Below, in pieces: positions 19,465 through 28,551 of a stretch of 64,000 nt of DNA. The position numbers and the translations under genes are program-made. The first letter of the stretch is position 1, and the number at the start of each line of letters is the position of its first letter. The notes under the pieces are model-generated. The model worked only from the letters and a program-made list of their open reading frames with translations, was not told where the DNA came from and did no database searches. Source of the stretch: Psychrobacter immobilis (GTDB taxonomy: Bacteria; Pseudomonadota; Gammaproteobacteria; Pseudomonadales; Moraxellaceae); contig CAJGZL010000001.1 of assembly GCA_904846145.1 (NCBI GenBank), forward strand, positions 1,984,001 through 2,048,000, in the 5' to 3' direction.

Positions 19465-19542
19465 TCAGTATCTATATCTATATCAGTATCTATATCAGTA
19501 TCTATATCAGTATCTATATCAGTATCTATATCAGTATCTATA
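19465..19542. repeat. 12-bp tandem repeat upstream of a lipoprotein gene
   Basis: The unit TCAGTATCTATA occurs six times, with one extra half unit (TCTATA) after the first copy. The array ends 31 bases before the lipoprotein start codon at 19574, within its promoter or leader. The copies are identical, as expected of a recently expanded and length-variable array. Confidence 0.9.
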
Positions 19543-19573
19543 AAAGAATAAGATATTTTAAATAGGATTTTTT

Positions 19574-20467
19574 GTGATGAATAATAAATTATTGATACCC
19601 TTTGTGTTGACTGCGCTAGCAACGGCTTTGATCGGCTGCGGCGAAGGTGAGGATGCTATTTTTGGTTCTAGTAATAATGAGCTTGAAATCAATAGTTTTG
19701 AGCGCGTAAATAATAATATTGCGCGTATTGAAACTGAGTACAGCGATGGCGAGCGCGATATTGATGTGACTAGCATTATAGGCAGTTTGGATCTTGCAAG
19801 TATCAATAACTTATCTGTCTCAACGGTGTTAGCCAATAACTTCGAAGGTACGCTCGAAGATCGCTACATTGAGGTCAATAATCGGACAGTCACGCGACCT
19901 ATTTATGCTAAAAATAGCAATGAGCGTTTTGACTATCAGATAACATATCGAACGCTCGATTTATCAAACAAAGATGCAAGTAGTTATCAGAAGGGTAATC
20001 GTCCTATTGATGATCGCGGCATCAAAACGGACCTAAATAACTATAGCAATATTCCTAGTAATATTAGCTTTCCTAGTGGCTCGGTGTGCTATGTCCCTGT
20101 GACTGACAGTGATCTCTCGTTTTTTGTCTTTAACGATAAAAATAAAACAGGCTATTCAACCCTTAATGATTGGATTGAGGCGAATGAAAAGCGCTTTGGC
20201 AGCAATCAATCATCGCGTACAGACATAGTAAATATTGGTGTAAATAATAACGATCGCGCTGCACAAGTGAAGTTTTTTACTACTAATCAGCGCATCGAAT
20301 ACAACTACTATGGGACTGAGTTTGAGCGGAATATATTTGATGCCGATTTTGTAGCCAAAGATAAAACGAGTCCTAATGAATATAGTTTTCGTGGTGTAAT
20401 TGATTGCACTTTAGTTAACGATACAGCAGCAGACTTTTTAGAAAGAGAAATCAGAACAGCCTATTAA
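19574..20467 (+). CDS. Putative lipoprotein of unknown function
   Basis: This 297-residue protein has a lipoprotein signal peptide (LLIPFVLTALATALIGCGEG) with lipobox LIGC, so Cys would be lipidated. The mature part is rich in Asn, Asp, Arg and Tyr and has two further cysteines (SVCYVP and GVIDCTL). I recognise no domain. AGGA lies before the tandem start codons (ATG 19574 and 19577). The gene lies just behind a 12-bp tandem repeat array, which may alter its expression, and is followed by its own terminator. Confidence 0.75.
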   Translation: MMNNKLLIPFVLTALATALIGCGEGEDAIFGSSNNELEINSFERVNNNIARIETEYSDGERDIDVTSIIGSLDLASINNLSVSTVLANNFEGTLEDRYIEVNNRTVTRPIYAKNSNERFDYQITYRTLDLSNKDASSYQKGNRPIDDRGIKTDLNNYSNIPSNISFPSGSVCYVPVTDSDLSFFVFNDKNKTGYSTLNDWIEANEKRFGSNQSSRTDIVNIGVNNNDRAAQVKFFTTNQRIEYNYYGTEFERNIFDADFVAKDKTSPNEYSFRGVIDCTLVNDTAADFLEREIRTAY

Positions 20468-20481
20468 TAGTAAAAACCATG

Positions 20482-20515
20482 AACACTTTCTATTTTTAAT
20501 AGGGAGTGTTTTTTT
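20482..20515 (+). terminator. Terminator after the lipoprotein gene
   Basis: AACACTTTCTATT pairs with AATAGGGAGTGTT, with two G-T pairs, followed by seven T's. Confidence 0.75.
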
Positions 20516-20614
20516 GCATGAGTTCTGCACCTTGCAGCGAAATCAGCTACAATACGCGCACTATCCTTCTTATAAAAAGAATATCCTAACTCCCTTTTAT
20601 TGAAGCCAAAAACT

Positions 20615-22210
20615 ATGAGCGTAGATTCAAAAACTCTAAATAAAGAAGTCGCCAAACGCCGCACCTTTGCCATTATCTCGCATCCTGATGCGGGTAAAAC
20701 CACGATGACCGAAAAGCTATTATTGTGGGGTCAAGCCATTCAAAAAGCAGGTGAGGTCAAAGGCCGTAAAACCGATCGCCATGCCACCTCCGACTGGATG
20801 AGCATGGAGCAAGAGCGCGGTATCTCTATCACCACCTCGGTCATGCAATTCCCTTATAGCGACAGCATCGTCAATCTGCTCGACACCCCAGGTCATGCTG
20901 ATTTCAGTGAAGATACCTATCGTACTCTCACCGCTGTCGACAGTGCGCTAATGATGGTCGATGGCGCAAAAGGCGTCGAAGAGCGTACCATCAAGCTGAT
21001 GGAAGTGTGTCGCATGCGCGATACGCCGATTATCTCTTTTGTCAATAAGCTCGATCGGCAGATTCGTGAGCCTCTTGAGCTACTCAGTGAGATTGAAGCC
21101 GTACTAAAGATTAAGTGTATTCCGCTGACTTGGCCTATCGGTATGGGGCAGGATTTCGTTGGGGTGTATCATTTGACCGAAAACAAAACCTATCTTTATC
21201 AAAAAGGTCACGGCGGCGACATTGTCGAGATCGAAACTCGTGACGGTTATGACTATCCTGACATCCGTGAGCGCTTAGGTGCACTGATGTTTGCCTCGTT
21301 TGAGGAGTCGCTAGAGCTAGTACAGATGGCGCTTGAGGACTTTACAGTCGAAGAGTTTTTGGCAGGTGAGATGACGCCTGTGTTATTCGGTACAGCGCTA
21401 GGTAACTTTGGCGTCAACATGGTGCTCGATACGCTAGTCAAGTACGCCCCGCCGCCCAAAGCGCATCCAACAGAAGAACGTGAAGTTGCGGCGACTGAGA
21501 CGGAATTTAGTGGCTTTGTGTTTAAGATTCAGGCCAATATGGATCCGCGCCATCGTGACCGTATTGCCTTTATGCGTGTCTGCTCTGGCAAATACGAAAA
21601 GGGTATGAAAATGAAGCATGTGCGTCTGGGTAAAGACGTGCGTATTGCTGATGCGCTAACCTTTTTAGCGGGTGATCGTGAAGCGTTAGAAGAAGCTTAT
21701 CCGGGTGATATTATCGGTCTACATAATCACGGCACTATCTCCATTGGTGATAGCTTTACCGAAGGCGAGATGCTCAATTTTACGGGTATTCCACATTTTG
21801 CTCCTGAATTATTTCGTCGGGTAGTCTTACGTGATCCACTTAAGTCTAAAGCGCTACAAAAAGGTCTACAGCAGCTAAGTGAAGAGGGCGCAACACAGGT
21901 CTTTATGCCGCAGATTAATAATGATTTAGTGCTAGGCGCGGTTGGGGTGCTTCAGTTTGAAGTAGTTGCCCATCGCTTAAAAGAAGAGTACAAAGTGCAG
22001 TGTACCTTTGAGCCTGTATCGATTGCCACCGTGCGCTGGATTCATTGTGATGATGAAGTAGCCTTAGCAAAATTTAAGAAAAAAGCCCATGACCAGTTAT
22101 CGCTTGATGGCGGTGGTTATTTAACTTATCTAGCACCGTCTAGAGTCAATCTACAATTGATGCAAGAGCGCTATCCAGAGGTGACTTTTAGTAATACTCG
22201 TGAGCATTGA
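20615..22210 (+). CDS. prfC: Peptide chain release factor 3
   Basis: This 531-residue translational GTPase recycles RF1 and RF2 after termination. GTPase motifs are G1 [10 protein letters not shown]3 DTPGHADF and G4 NKLDR, plus the RF3 segment [21 protein letters not shown]. The C-terminal RF3 domain includes [19 protein letters not shown] 20615 gives the usual length (E. coli RF3 has 529 residues). An in-frame TTG at 20600 is an unlikely alternative. A strong terminator follows. Confidence 0.96.
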   Translation: MSVDSKTLNKEVAKRRTFAIISHPDAGKTTMTEKLLLWGQAIQKAGEVKGRKTDRHATSDWMSMEQERGISITTSVMQFPYSDSIVNLLDTPGHADFSEDTYRTLTAVDSALMMVDGAKGVEERTIKLMEVCRMRDTPIISFVNKLDRQIREPLELLSEIEAVLKIKCIPLTWPIGMGQDFVGVYHLTENKTYLYQKGHGGDIVEIETRDGYDYPDIRERLGALMFASFEESLELVQMALEDFTVEEFLAGEMTPVLFGTALGNFGVNMVLDTLVKYAPPPKAHPTEEREVAATETEFSGFVFKIQANMDPRHRDRIAFMRVCSGKYEKGMKMKHVRLGKDVRIADALTFLAGDREALEEAYPGDIIGLHNHGTISIGDSFTEGEMLNFTGIPHFAPELFRRVVLRDPLKSKALQKGLQQLSEEGATQVFMPQINNDLVLGAVGVLQFEVVAHRLKEEYKVQCTFEPVSIATVRWIHCDDEVALAKFKKKAHDQLSLDGGGYLTYLAPSRVNLQLMQERYPEVTFSNTREH

Positions 22211-22233
22211 TTTTTAATTTTAATACAGACTTT

Positions 22234-22260
22234 AAAAGACACGCTTGGCGTGTCTTTTTT
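22234..22260 (+). terminator. Terminator of prfC
   Basis: AAAAGACACGC TTG GCGTGTCTTTT is a perfect stem with a three-base loop and a T-run, just after the stop codon. Confidence 0.9.
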
Positions 22261-22511
22261 TGGGTTAATATCTATCACAATTACTTTTATGTGAATATAG
22301 CTGAACTTACCTAATAAGCAGGGTTTATAGGAACAGTTAGAATCGTTATTTTGCCATTGACCTTACAGGGAGACTAAAAAAATAAAAACCTGTAATTCGT
22401 ATGTTTGATAACAAAGGTTATGGTTACCAGAAAACTCTCAATTACTAGAGTCTGTTAAATATTTGAAGTTTCAACTGAAAGTAAGCTCAAGCTTTAGCCT
22501 GCTCAATAACG

Positions 22512-22772
22512 TTATGGATCACAATATAAATGTGCTCTAATTCTCTTTTCTTTGGCTACACAATCGGCGTACTCTCCATTAGTTACTCCATCCATGTATA
22601 CTTCATCTCGCCATTCCTCGTGCTTTTCCTGTGCTTTTTTTTGGCTACAACTTATAACCATTACACCAATTAGAATAATGACTACAAATCCTAGACAACC
22701 ATAACTTGCATCCTTATCGAAAATTAAATTTAGTATTACTATTATAAAAACGAAAGAAATAAAAAAAGTCAT
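22512..22772 (-). CDS. Small membrane protein of unknown function
   Basis: This 86-residue protein has two hydrophobic segments, one at residues 2-17 and one at residues 26-42 (GCLGFVVIILIGVMVIS). The second ends at a cysteine (SCSQKK). A charged tail follows, with two cysteines (DCVAKEKR and LYCDP). The ribosome-binding site is weak. I recognise no family. It stands alone between prfC and a MITE, in a stretch with few genes, so it may be an accessory or decaying gene. Confidence 0.45.
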   Translation of the reverse strand: MTFFISFVFIIVILNLIFDKDASYGCLGFVVIILIGVMVISCSQKKAQEKHEEWRDEVYMDGVTNGEYADCVAKEKRIRAHLYCDP

Positions 22773-22879
22773 ACAAACTCATTCATCAGTAATATCAGTA
22801 TCATTCTTTTATTTGCGTTCTACTACTCTATAGTAATCGTTGCGCTGCTTTAGAATCTACACTGATATATTAAAAAAAG

Positions 22880-23011
22880 GGTGGTGTATCAAAAAGTATG
22901 CTGATTAGTTTTTGAACAATTTTTGAAGCCTTGAAAGCCCTATAGAATCAGAAAACTTAGCATAGATTTCTCATTGACTTTTATCGCCAGCATACTTTTT
23001 AGAACACCACC
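22880..23011. mobile_element. 132-bp MITE with 8-bp target duplication
   Basis: The terminal inverted repeats begin GGTGGTGT and continue into AAAAAGTATGCTG; 21 of 24 bases match between the two ends. The element is flanked on both sides by AAAAAAAG (22872-22879 and 23012-23019), an 8-bp direct repeat expected of a transposition target. The interior has no open frame, so it is non-autonomous. Confidence 0.8.
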
Positions 23012-23307
23012 AAAAAAAGATATACCTCAAAAGAGATAGTGAATCAGGTGCTCAATAGTGTAAGTAGACCACTTAAAATAGACTAATGTAAAGGAAACAC
23101 CAATATTAGACTACTAAAAACAGCATCAAAAGACACGCTCATCTTGTCTTTTTTATGACTAATATTTATAACTTTCTTAACTACTCAAATAGCTCAAATT
23201 TACCCTGCCTACCAACACATCTTAAACAATGATTTATTGATAGATACGCTATGATTGTAAAAATCACAGCAAGCTGTCGCTTACATTATCAAAAACTAGG
23301 ATTTGTT

Positions 23308-24147
23308 ATGCCAGTTAATTCGACCAAAACTAACTTTAAATGGCTAATAGGCCCTCTGTTAGCGGTCGTTGTAGGTAGCGCGTTTACGATTCATGCAAAC
23401 GCCAGCACTCTGATTAGCAGTATCGATTATCTAGAGTATGAGTTACCACAGAGTATTCAAGATGAGTGTTACGATCGCAGCAACTGTCCAAAGATTGAAG
23501 TCAAATATCTCAATACTAATCACGATTGGATAAATAGTATCGTCAATGCGCGTATCAACAACATAATTGTGTATGATCAGTCAAGAGAAGCGCCTATTGA
23601 TATGACCACAAATAGCGATTTGGTCAAGATGGCTATCGATACCTTTGTCAAATCTCAGTTTGAAGATTTGCCAGATGATGTGCCGTGGTCTTATCAACTA
23701 ATGGTTACACCTGAGTACCTTGGTCATGTAAAGCTGGGTCGCGTACAATCAGGTCAAAATGAAGACTTAGAGCTATTCGAGATTAGCTCTTACGTATTTA
23801 CAGGTGGCGCTCATGGTATGCCCTTTAGCGAACATCTAATATTTGATCCGAATACTAAGGCGCAAATTATGCTTGCTGATATGTTAGAGCAAGGCCAAAA
23901 ACCTTATTTTGAAGCTTTGGCTTATGACGCTTATAAAGAGTGGGTCAAGACAGTCGACGACGACATTAGCAGCTATGAGAAAAGCTGGCCATTCATGTTA
24001 AGTGATAATATTACCTTAACGGATAAGGGTATTGATATTCGCTACCAGCATTATGCTATCGGTCCTTATGCTTATGGAATGCCAGTATTGAGTATTTCTT
24101 ATAACAAGTTAAACGGTATTATCAAACCAAATTTTTTGCCAAAATAG
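23308..24147 (+). CDS. Secreted DUF3298/DUF4163-like protein
   Basis: This 279-residue protein has a signal peptide (WLIGPLLAVVVGSAFTIHANA) cut after ANA. The mature part resembles the periplasmic module seen in RsiV and PdaC-type proteins: early IEVKYLNTNHDWINSIVNARIN, then SSYVFTGGAHGMPFSEHLIFD, and a C-terminal YQHYAIGPYAYGMPVLSISY. ATG 23308 was chosen because AGGA stands before it. An upstream ATG at 23251 has no ribosome-binding site and would mask the signal peptide. The ligand and role are unknown. Confidence 0.75.
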   Translation: MPVNSTKTNFKWLIGPLLAVVVGSAFTIHANASTLISSIDYLEYELPQSIQDECYDRSNCPKIEVKYLNTNHDWINSIVNARINNIIVYDQSREAPIDMTTNSDLVKMAIDTFVKSQFEDLPDDVPWSYQLMVTPEYLGHVKLGRVQSGQNEDLELFEISSYVFTGGAHGMPFSEHLIFDPNTKAQIMLADMLEQGQKPYFEALAYDAYKEWVKTVDDDISSYEKSWPFMLSDNITLTDKGIDIRYQHYAIGPYAYGMPVLSISYNKLNGIIKPNFLPK

Positions 24148-24287
24148 TTTTTGCTAAAACAATAGAACCGTCAAAAAGTTATCAGTCTTAGATTAATTAA
24201 TAACAGGGTAGTTAGAGCGATTAAGTAACCACTCAGTTAAGTATCAAATAAATTAATGATTAAATAAATTAAAACAAGGAGTAGGGT

Positions 24288-25538
24288 ATGAGCGATCATT
24301 TGAGCGAATTGGATGTGGATAATACAGATAAGCAAGCGAGCTGGCAGCTCAATGCACTGACAGAGGCGTTAGGTGATTTAAAAGTGACCGTCAGTGATAG
24401 CTTATCGATAGGTCGCGGTAGTGACAATGACGTGGTGTTAGGCAGCAAAGAGGTTTCGCGTAATCATGCGTTACTTAGCGTATTAAATGGTCAGCTATAC
24501 GTCAAAGACTTGACCTCATCGAATGGTACTTTCGTCAATAATGAGCGTATTGAGAGCAATCAGTCAAAGCTGTTAGAGCTAAATGATACTTTGGGTTTTG
24601 CCAGCTTTAACTTTACTGTGCTCCAGCCTGACGTCATTACTGATGCTGATGCTGATGCTGATGCTGATGCTGATGCTAATGCTGATGCTAATGCTGATAT
24701 TGATACTAGCGTTGCAAATGATATAACCGCAGCTCCTGTGACGGATGCTGATGCTAGTATTGACACACAGAGTGAGATCGAAGCGCTGTCAGCTGGCGTT
24801 GAAAGCGACATAACGACAGATCCTGCATCCGACTTTAGCCCTAATATCTCAGCTGATCCAGTAGCAGAATTAGTGCAGAACGATGTCTCTGAACTGGTTA
24901 GTAATGAAGCCGAGCCGCCTGTTGTGAAAAAAACAATTATAGAAGATGTTTTGCAGTCTAGTGACGCTATTAATAATGAAAGCTCGGTCAGTGACAGCAC
25001 AAATAATAACATTGCAGCGGCGATGCCTATAGCAGCAGCTCTAGCGACAGAATCAACAACATCTAAGCCAAGTACGGTAACTGAGACAGTAGCTGAGAAA
25101 GAGACAGCGACCTCCAATGAGATACCTACACAGCCTTTAGTCGAAGAGCTGCCAACCAAAGAGCCAGTCTCGCCAGAGCCATTGACCACAGCGCCAGTAA
25201 CCGACGAGCCATTAATGCATAATAACGCCAGTCATCAAGAGTCGGTAGTCAGTCCTGAACATGACAAAACGACGACTACTGAGCTTCAAGAGGAAGCAGA
25301 TCCTGATGTATTGCGCGCCAAACAAGCAGCAACGTCACAGTTCTCAGGAACGGCAAACTTAGGTGCAGGTCGTGACTTGGGCACTGAGGGTAATAACGCG
25401 ATGGATCAAGCTATCGATAATCCTGCCAATGCGGGACACCCTGATAAAAAGCCTAGTGGCGGCTGGTTTATTTGGGTGTTTTTAGCCATTGTTATTATCG
25501 CTATAGCGATGTGGCTATTCAATATGGGCGGTGCATAG
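24288..25538 (+). CDS. FHA-domain membrane protein with repetitive linker
   Basis: Residues 30-100 form an FHA domain (SIGRGSDNDVVLG, SRNHALL, TSSNGTFVN), which binds phosphothreonine peptides. A long acidic, Ala/Thr/Pro/Glu-rich linker follows. Its start is a run of Asp-Ala repeats encoded by GATGCT units. The C-terminus is a single membrane segment (WFIWVFLAIVIIAIAMWLF), so the FHA domain is probably displayed in the cytoplasm by a tail anchor. A good ribosome-binding site (AAGGAG) precedes the ATG. No kinase or phosphatase gene is adjacent, and the partner is unknown. Confidence 0.8.
   Translation: MSDHLSELDVDNTDKQASWQLNALTEALGDLKVTVSDSLSIGRGSDNDVVLGSKEVSRNHALLSVLNGQLYVKDLTSSNGTFVNNERIESNQSKLLELNDTLGFASFNFTVLQPDVITDADADADADADANADANADIDTSVANDITAAPVTDADASIDTQSEIEALSAGVESDITTDPASDFSPNISADPVAELVQNDVSELVSNEAEPPVVKKTIIEDVLQSSDAINNESSVSDSTNNNIAAAMPIAAALATESTTSKPSTVTETVAEKETATSNEIPTQPLVEELPTKEPVSPEPLTTAPVTDEPLMHNNASHQESVVSPEHDKTTTTELQEEADPDVLRAKQAATSQFSGTANLGAGRDLGTEGNNAMDQAIDNPANAGHPDKKPSGGWFIWVFLAIVIIAIAMWLFNMGGA
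24642..24695 (+). repeat. GATGCT hexanucleotide repeat inside the FHA gene
   Basis: Nine 6-bp units in a row (seven GATGCT and two AATGCT) encode Asp-Ala and Asn-Ala dipeptides in the linker. Gain or loss of units keeps the reading frame, so it would only change linker length. Confidence 0.85.
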
Positions 25539-25882
25539 CGGTCAGTTAAATAGCTATTAAGTGAATAGTCTTTATTAATTAATATAAAGTAGTCGTTCAT
25601 TTATGAGCGGCTACTATTTACGTATTGGCTAACAGTTTAGTTCTAAGACCGTCATTTAGGCCTATAAAGCTTGCCAGTTTTGCTATACTGGCGGGCTAAG
25701 CTATAGTTAGTATTTATACTTTAACGCTATTTTGTCTTATCTATATAGCATTCAATTATTACTACGCTTATTCCCATCTTTTAATCTGCATTTTTTATAT
25801 TGCGTATTAGAGTCTTACTGTTTATTACCTTAAACTTTGCCAATTCATACCTAATTACTTTAGCATTAAGAGATCGTTTATT
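25539..25882. other. Leader region upstream of trpE
   Basis: No gene is seen in these 344 bases. A small hairpin (GCCAGT...ACTGGC, about 25673-25692) is present. There is no obvious Trp-rich leader peptide or attenuator in front of trpE. Confidence 0.4.
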
Positions 25883-27379
25883 ATGATGACCTTTAAAGAG
25901 TATCAAGCCCTTAAAGACGAAGGTTTTAGCCATGTCCCTTTAGTCAAAAAGCGTCTTATGGATGCGCAGACTCCCGTTTCGGTGTTCTCTAAAGTACGCG
26001 ATTTAAGCGGTTCTGCTTATCTGTTTGAGTCAGTAGTAGGCGGCGAGCGTTGGGCACGGTATTCGATGATTGGCTTAGGTAGCGATTTAATTTTGCAATA
26101 CGCCAACGGTATAATGACTGTAAAAAAAGATGATCAAATAGATAGCGATGCGGTAGATGAGCCGTTCAATTATATTCGTAAGCTGATGGCGCAGTACAAA
26201 ATGCCAACTGCGGATGATGTAGCAGGCTTACCTAGCTTTAGTGGTGGGCTGGTCGGTTATTTTGGCTACGATATGGTACGTGTCATTGAGCCAAGCGTTG
26301 GTGAGTCTGATGCGCCAAATACGATGTCGCTACCTGATATGTGGTTGATGCTGTCGATGAGTGTCATTGTCTTTGATAACCTAGAAAACACTCTATCGAT
26401 TATCGTCTATGCAGATTGCAGTAATGAGGATGGCTATGGTACTGCTATCCGTGAGCTTGAGAAAATCGAAGATAAGCTGGCGGAGATGCCAGATCTGCAT
26501 GCGCCTATTATGCCGACGCCCAAGTTTATCTCGCAAACAGGTAAAGAGAAATACTGCGCCGACGTGAATAAGATAAAAGATTACATCATGGCAGGGGATG
26601 TGATGCAGGTAGTGCCAGCGCAACGCTTAACCGCTGACTATAGCGGTGACTCTTTAGCTGTTTATCGAGCGCTACGATTCTTAAATCCATCGCCTTATCT
26701 GTTTTTGGTGCATGGTTATACTTTGGATGATCATAAACGCTTCGATATTATTGGTGCATCGCCTGAAATTTTATCGCGGGTTGAGGATGGTAAGGTAACC
26801 GTGCGTCCATTAGCAGGCACACGGATGCGTGGTCGCGATGAAGCGGAGGATTTAGCGCTTGAGCAAGAGCTGCTCTCAGATACCAAAGAAATCGCCGAGC
26901 ATCTAATGCTGATTGACTTAGGTCGTAATGATATCGGCCGCGTTTGTGAATACGGTAGCGTTAAAGTCACCGAAAAGATGTTTATTGAGCGTTACTCACA
27001 AGTGATGCATATCGCCTCTAATGTCGAGGGCACCGTATTGCCTGACAAAGACGCGTTAGATGTGTTTTGTGCGACTTTTCCAGCAGGTACGTTATCAGGT
27101 GCGCCTAAGATCCGCGCGATGCAAATTATCGATGAGGTTGAGCCAGTACGCCGCACTGTCTTTGGTGGCTCAGTGGGCTATTTAGGCTGGCATGGCAATA
27201 TGGACACGGCTATTGCCATTCGCACAGCGGTAATGCGCCGAGGTAAGATTCATATTCAAGCAGGTGCTGGGGTAGTAGCGGATTCTGTGCCAGAGGCAGA
27301 ATGGGATGAAACTAACAAAAAGGCTTTGGCGTTGGTTAAAGCGGTAAAGATGGCTTGTGATGGTTTGCGTATTCGCTAG
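25883..27379 (+). CDS. trpE: Anthranilate synthase component I
   Basis: This 498-residue enzyme converts chorismate to anthranilate, using ammonia from TrpG. The C-terminal chorismate-binding domain shows GASPEILSRVEDG, RPLAGTRMRGRD, LIDLGRNDIGRV, FPAGTLSGAPKIRAM and QAGAGVVADSVPE. The N-terminal part contains the segment SAYLFESVVGGERWARYS, near the tryptophan-feedback site of the family. Tandem ATGs (25883 and 25886) leave the start uncertain by one codon. TrpG and the other trp genes are not in the window. Confidence 0.95.
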   Translation: MMTFKEYQALKDEGFSHVPLVKKRLMDAQTPVSVFSKVRDLSGSAYLFESVVGGERWARYSMIGLGSDLILQYANGIMTVKKDDQIDSDAVDEPFNYIRKLMAQYKMPTADDVAGLPSFSGGLVGYFGYDMVRVIEPSVGESDAPNTMSLPDMWLMLSMSVIVFDNLENTLSIIVYADCSNEDGYGTAIRELEKIEDKLAEMPDLHAPIMPTPKFISQTGKEKYCADVNKIKDYIMAGDVMQVVPAQRLTADYSGDSLAVYRALRFLNPSPYLFLVHGYTLDDHKRFDIIGASPEILSRVEDGKVTVRPLAGTRMRGRDEAEDLALEQELLSDTKEIAEHLMLIDLGRNDIGRVCEYGSVKVTEKMFIERYSQVMHIASNVEGTVLPDKDALDVFCATFPAGTLSGAPKIRAMQIIDEVEPVRRTVFGGSVGYLGWHGNMDTAIAIRTAVMRRGKIHIQAGAGVVADSVPEAEWDETNKKALALVKAVKMACDGLRIR

Positions 27380-27507
27380 AACTGACATATTAATAATATT
27401 TCCATGTATAAAAACCAGAGTAGAAATATTTGCATGCGAAAATTAGTAATATAATCAAAGTATTAAAATTTAATTTTAAAAAGTTAGTAAAAAAGAAGAA
27501 AAAGGGC

Positions 27508-27535
27508 TTGCGTTCCAGCAAATATTTGATAGAAT
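27508..27535 (+). promoter_or_regulatory. Promoter of the tRNA cluster
   Basis: TTGCGT (27508-27513) and TAGAAT (27530-27535) are separated by 16 bases. Transcription would start about 15 bases before the first tRNA. It is the only sigma70-like match seen close to this stable-RNA block. Confidence 0.65.
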
Positions 27536-27557
27536 ACACCCCTCTTTGAGAGAACAA

Positions 27558-27633
<76 letters not shown>

Positions 27634-27703
27634 TCTCTTTCAAAGACGCTTTTATTAAAGGCAGTTGAATATTATTCAAAGTCATTTTATAAAAGCAAAC
27701 TAA

Positions 27704-27787
27704 GGTGGGATTGGGGAGCGGTCAAACCCAACAGACTGTAAATCTGTCGCGAAAGCTTCGAAGGTTCGAATCCTTCTCCCACCACCA
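27704..27787 (+). tRNA. tRNA-Tyr (anticodon GTA)
   Basis: The acceptor GGTGGGA pairs with TCCCACC. The anticodon stem AGA/TCT surrounds CTGTAAA. The long variable arm (CGCGAAAGCTTCG) is characteristic of bacterial tRNA-Tyr, and CCA is encoded. Confidence 0.97.
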
Positions 27788-27887
27788 TATTTTTTTAGTT
27801 TTGCAATCATTTTTGCAAAAAGTATTGTAAGACATCATAGCGCCAAGCACACTCTAAGCAACATCGTTTGATTTAAATTAGAGTATT

Positions 27888-27961
27888 GCGGGTGTGGTAT
27901 AATGGTAACACCTTAGCCTTCCAAGCTAATGACGCGGGTTCGATTCCCGCCACCCGCTCCA
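27888..27961 (+). tRNA. tRNA-Gly (anticodon TCC)
   Basis: The acceptor GCGGGTG pairs with CACCCGC, the anticodon arm TTAGC/GCTAA surrounds CTTCCAA, the T-arm contains GGTTCGATTCC, and CCA is encoded. It reads GGA and GGG codons. Confidence 0.97.
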
Positions 27962-28085
27962 TATACAGCACTAGTCTTAGACAATGTACGATCAATCACG
28001 ACAATCAGTTATTTCGGCTGTTTCGTGATATTTTTTTATAAGTGATACGATAAGTTATCAGTTATAGCTTAGTTATAAAAAGCAT

Positions 28086-28160
<75 letters not shown>

Positions 28161-28242
28161 TTTTTTAAAGCGGCTACAATCACTATATAAAGTTTTATGC
28201 TAATATTGAAAATGATAAAGTTAACTCGGTAGTGATAGATTG

Positions 28243-28269
28243 AAGGCGACACTGAGGTGTTGCCTTTTT
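28243..28269 (+). terminator. Terminator of the tRNA cluster
   Basis: AAGGCGACAC TGAG GTGTTGCCTT is followed by TTT. It lies between the last tRNA and tuf, so most tRNA transcripts should stop before tuf. Confidence 0.75.
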
Positions 28270-28301
28270 GCGCTGTCTACAGCTGATTAAATAATATCTG
28301 T

Positions 28302-28329
28302 TGACCGTACTATATTAATAATACGGTCA
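28302..28329. promoter_or_regulatory. Inverted repeat in the tuf leader
   Basis: TGACCGTA and TACGGTCA are perfect 8-bp arms around 12 AT-rich bases, about 220 bases upstream of tuf. There is no T-run after it, so a protein-binding site or RNA hairpin is more likely than a terminator. The rest of 28330-28551 shows no gene. Confidence 0.35.
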
Positions 28330-28551
28330 TTAGTGAATAAAAATCGTTACCAGAATTAATATTAAGATTGAAAAATTCAGTCTAATACCCATATATAGTA
28401 GCTAAGTTAATATACTGTATTTAGTAGATAAGCCATAGCGTCAACGGTGCGATGTTTTCATTGTGTCATAAGCCGTCAAACCGCTATTTATTAATCTTAC
28501 TGTTTATTATTTTTTAAGCATAAAGATTCACCAATAAAAGAGGAAATACCC

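Noticed and set aside
19434..19622. A minus-strand frame encoding Ile-Asp-Thr-Asp repeats
   Set aside because: It is only the translation of the 12-bp tandem array, overlaps the lipoprotein start, and has no ribosome-binding site.
23118..23152. Terminator-like AAAAGACACGCTC...TTGTCTTTTTT
   Set aside because: It resembles a degraded copy of the prfC terminator, but the stem has mismatches and no gene ends just upstream, so it was not listed.
24560..25189. A 209-residue open frame opposite the FHA gene, rich in Ser and Ala
   Set aside because: It is the antisense of the repetitive FHA linker. Codon periodicity follows the plus strand and there is no ribosome-binding site.
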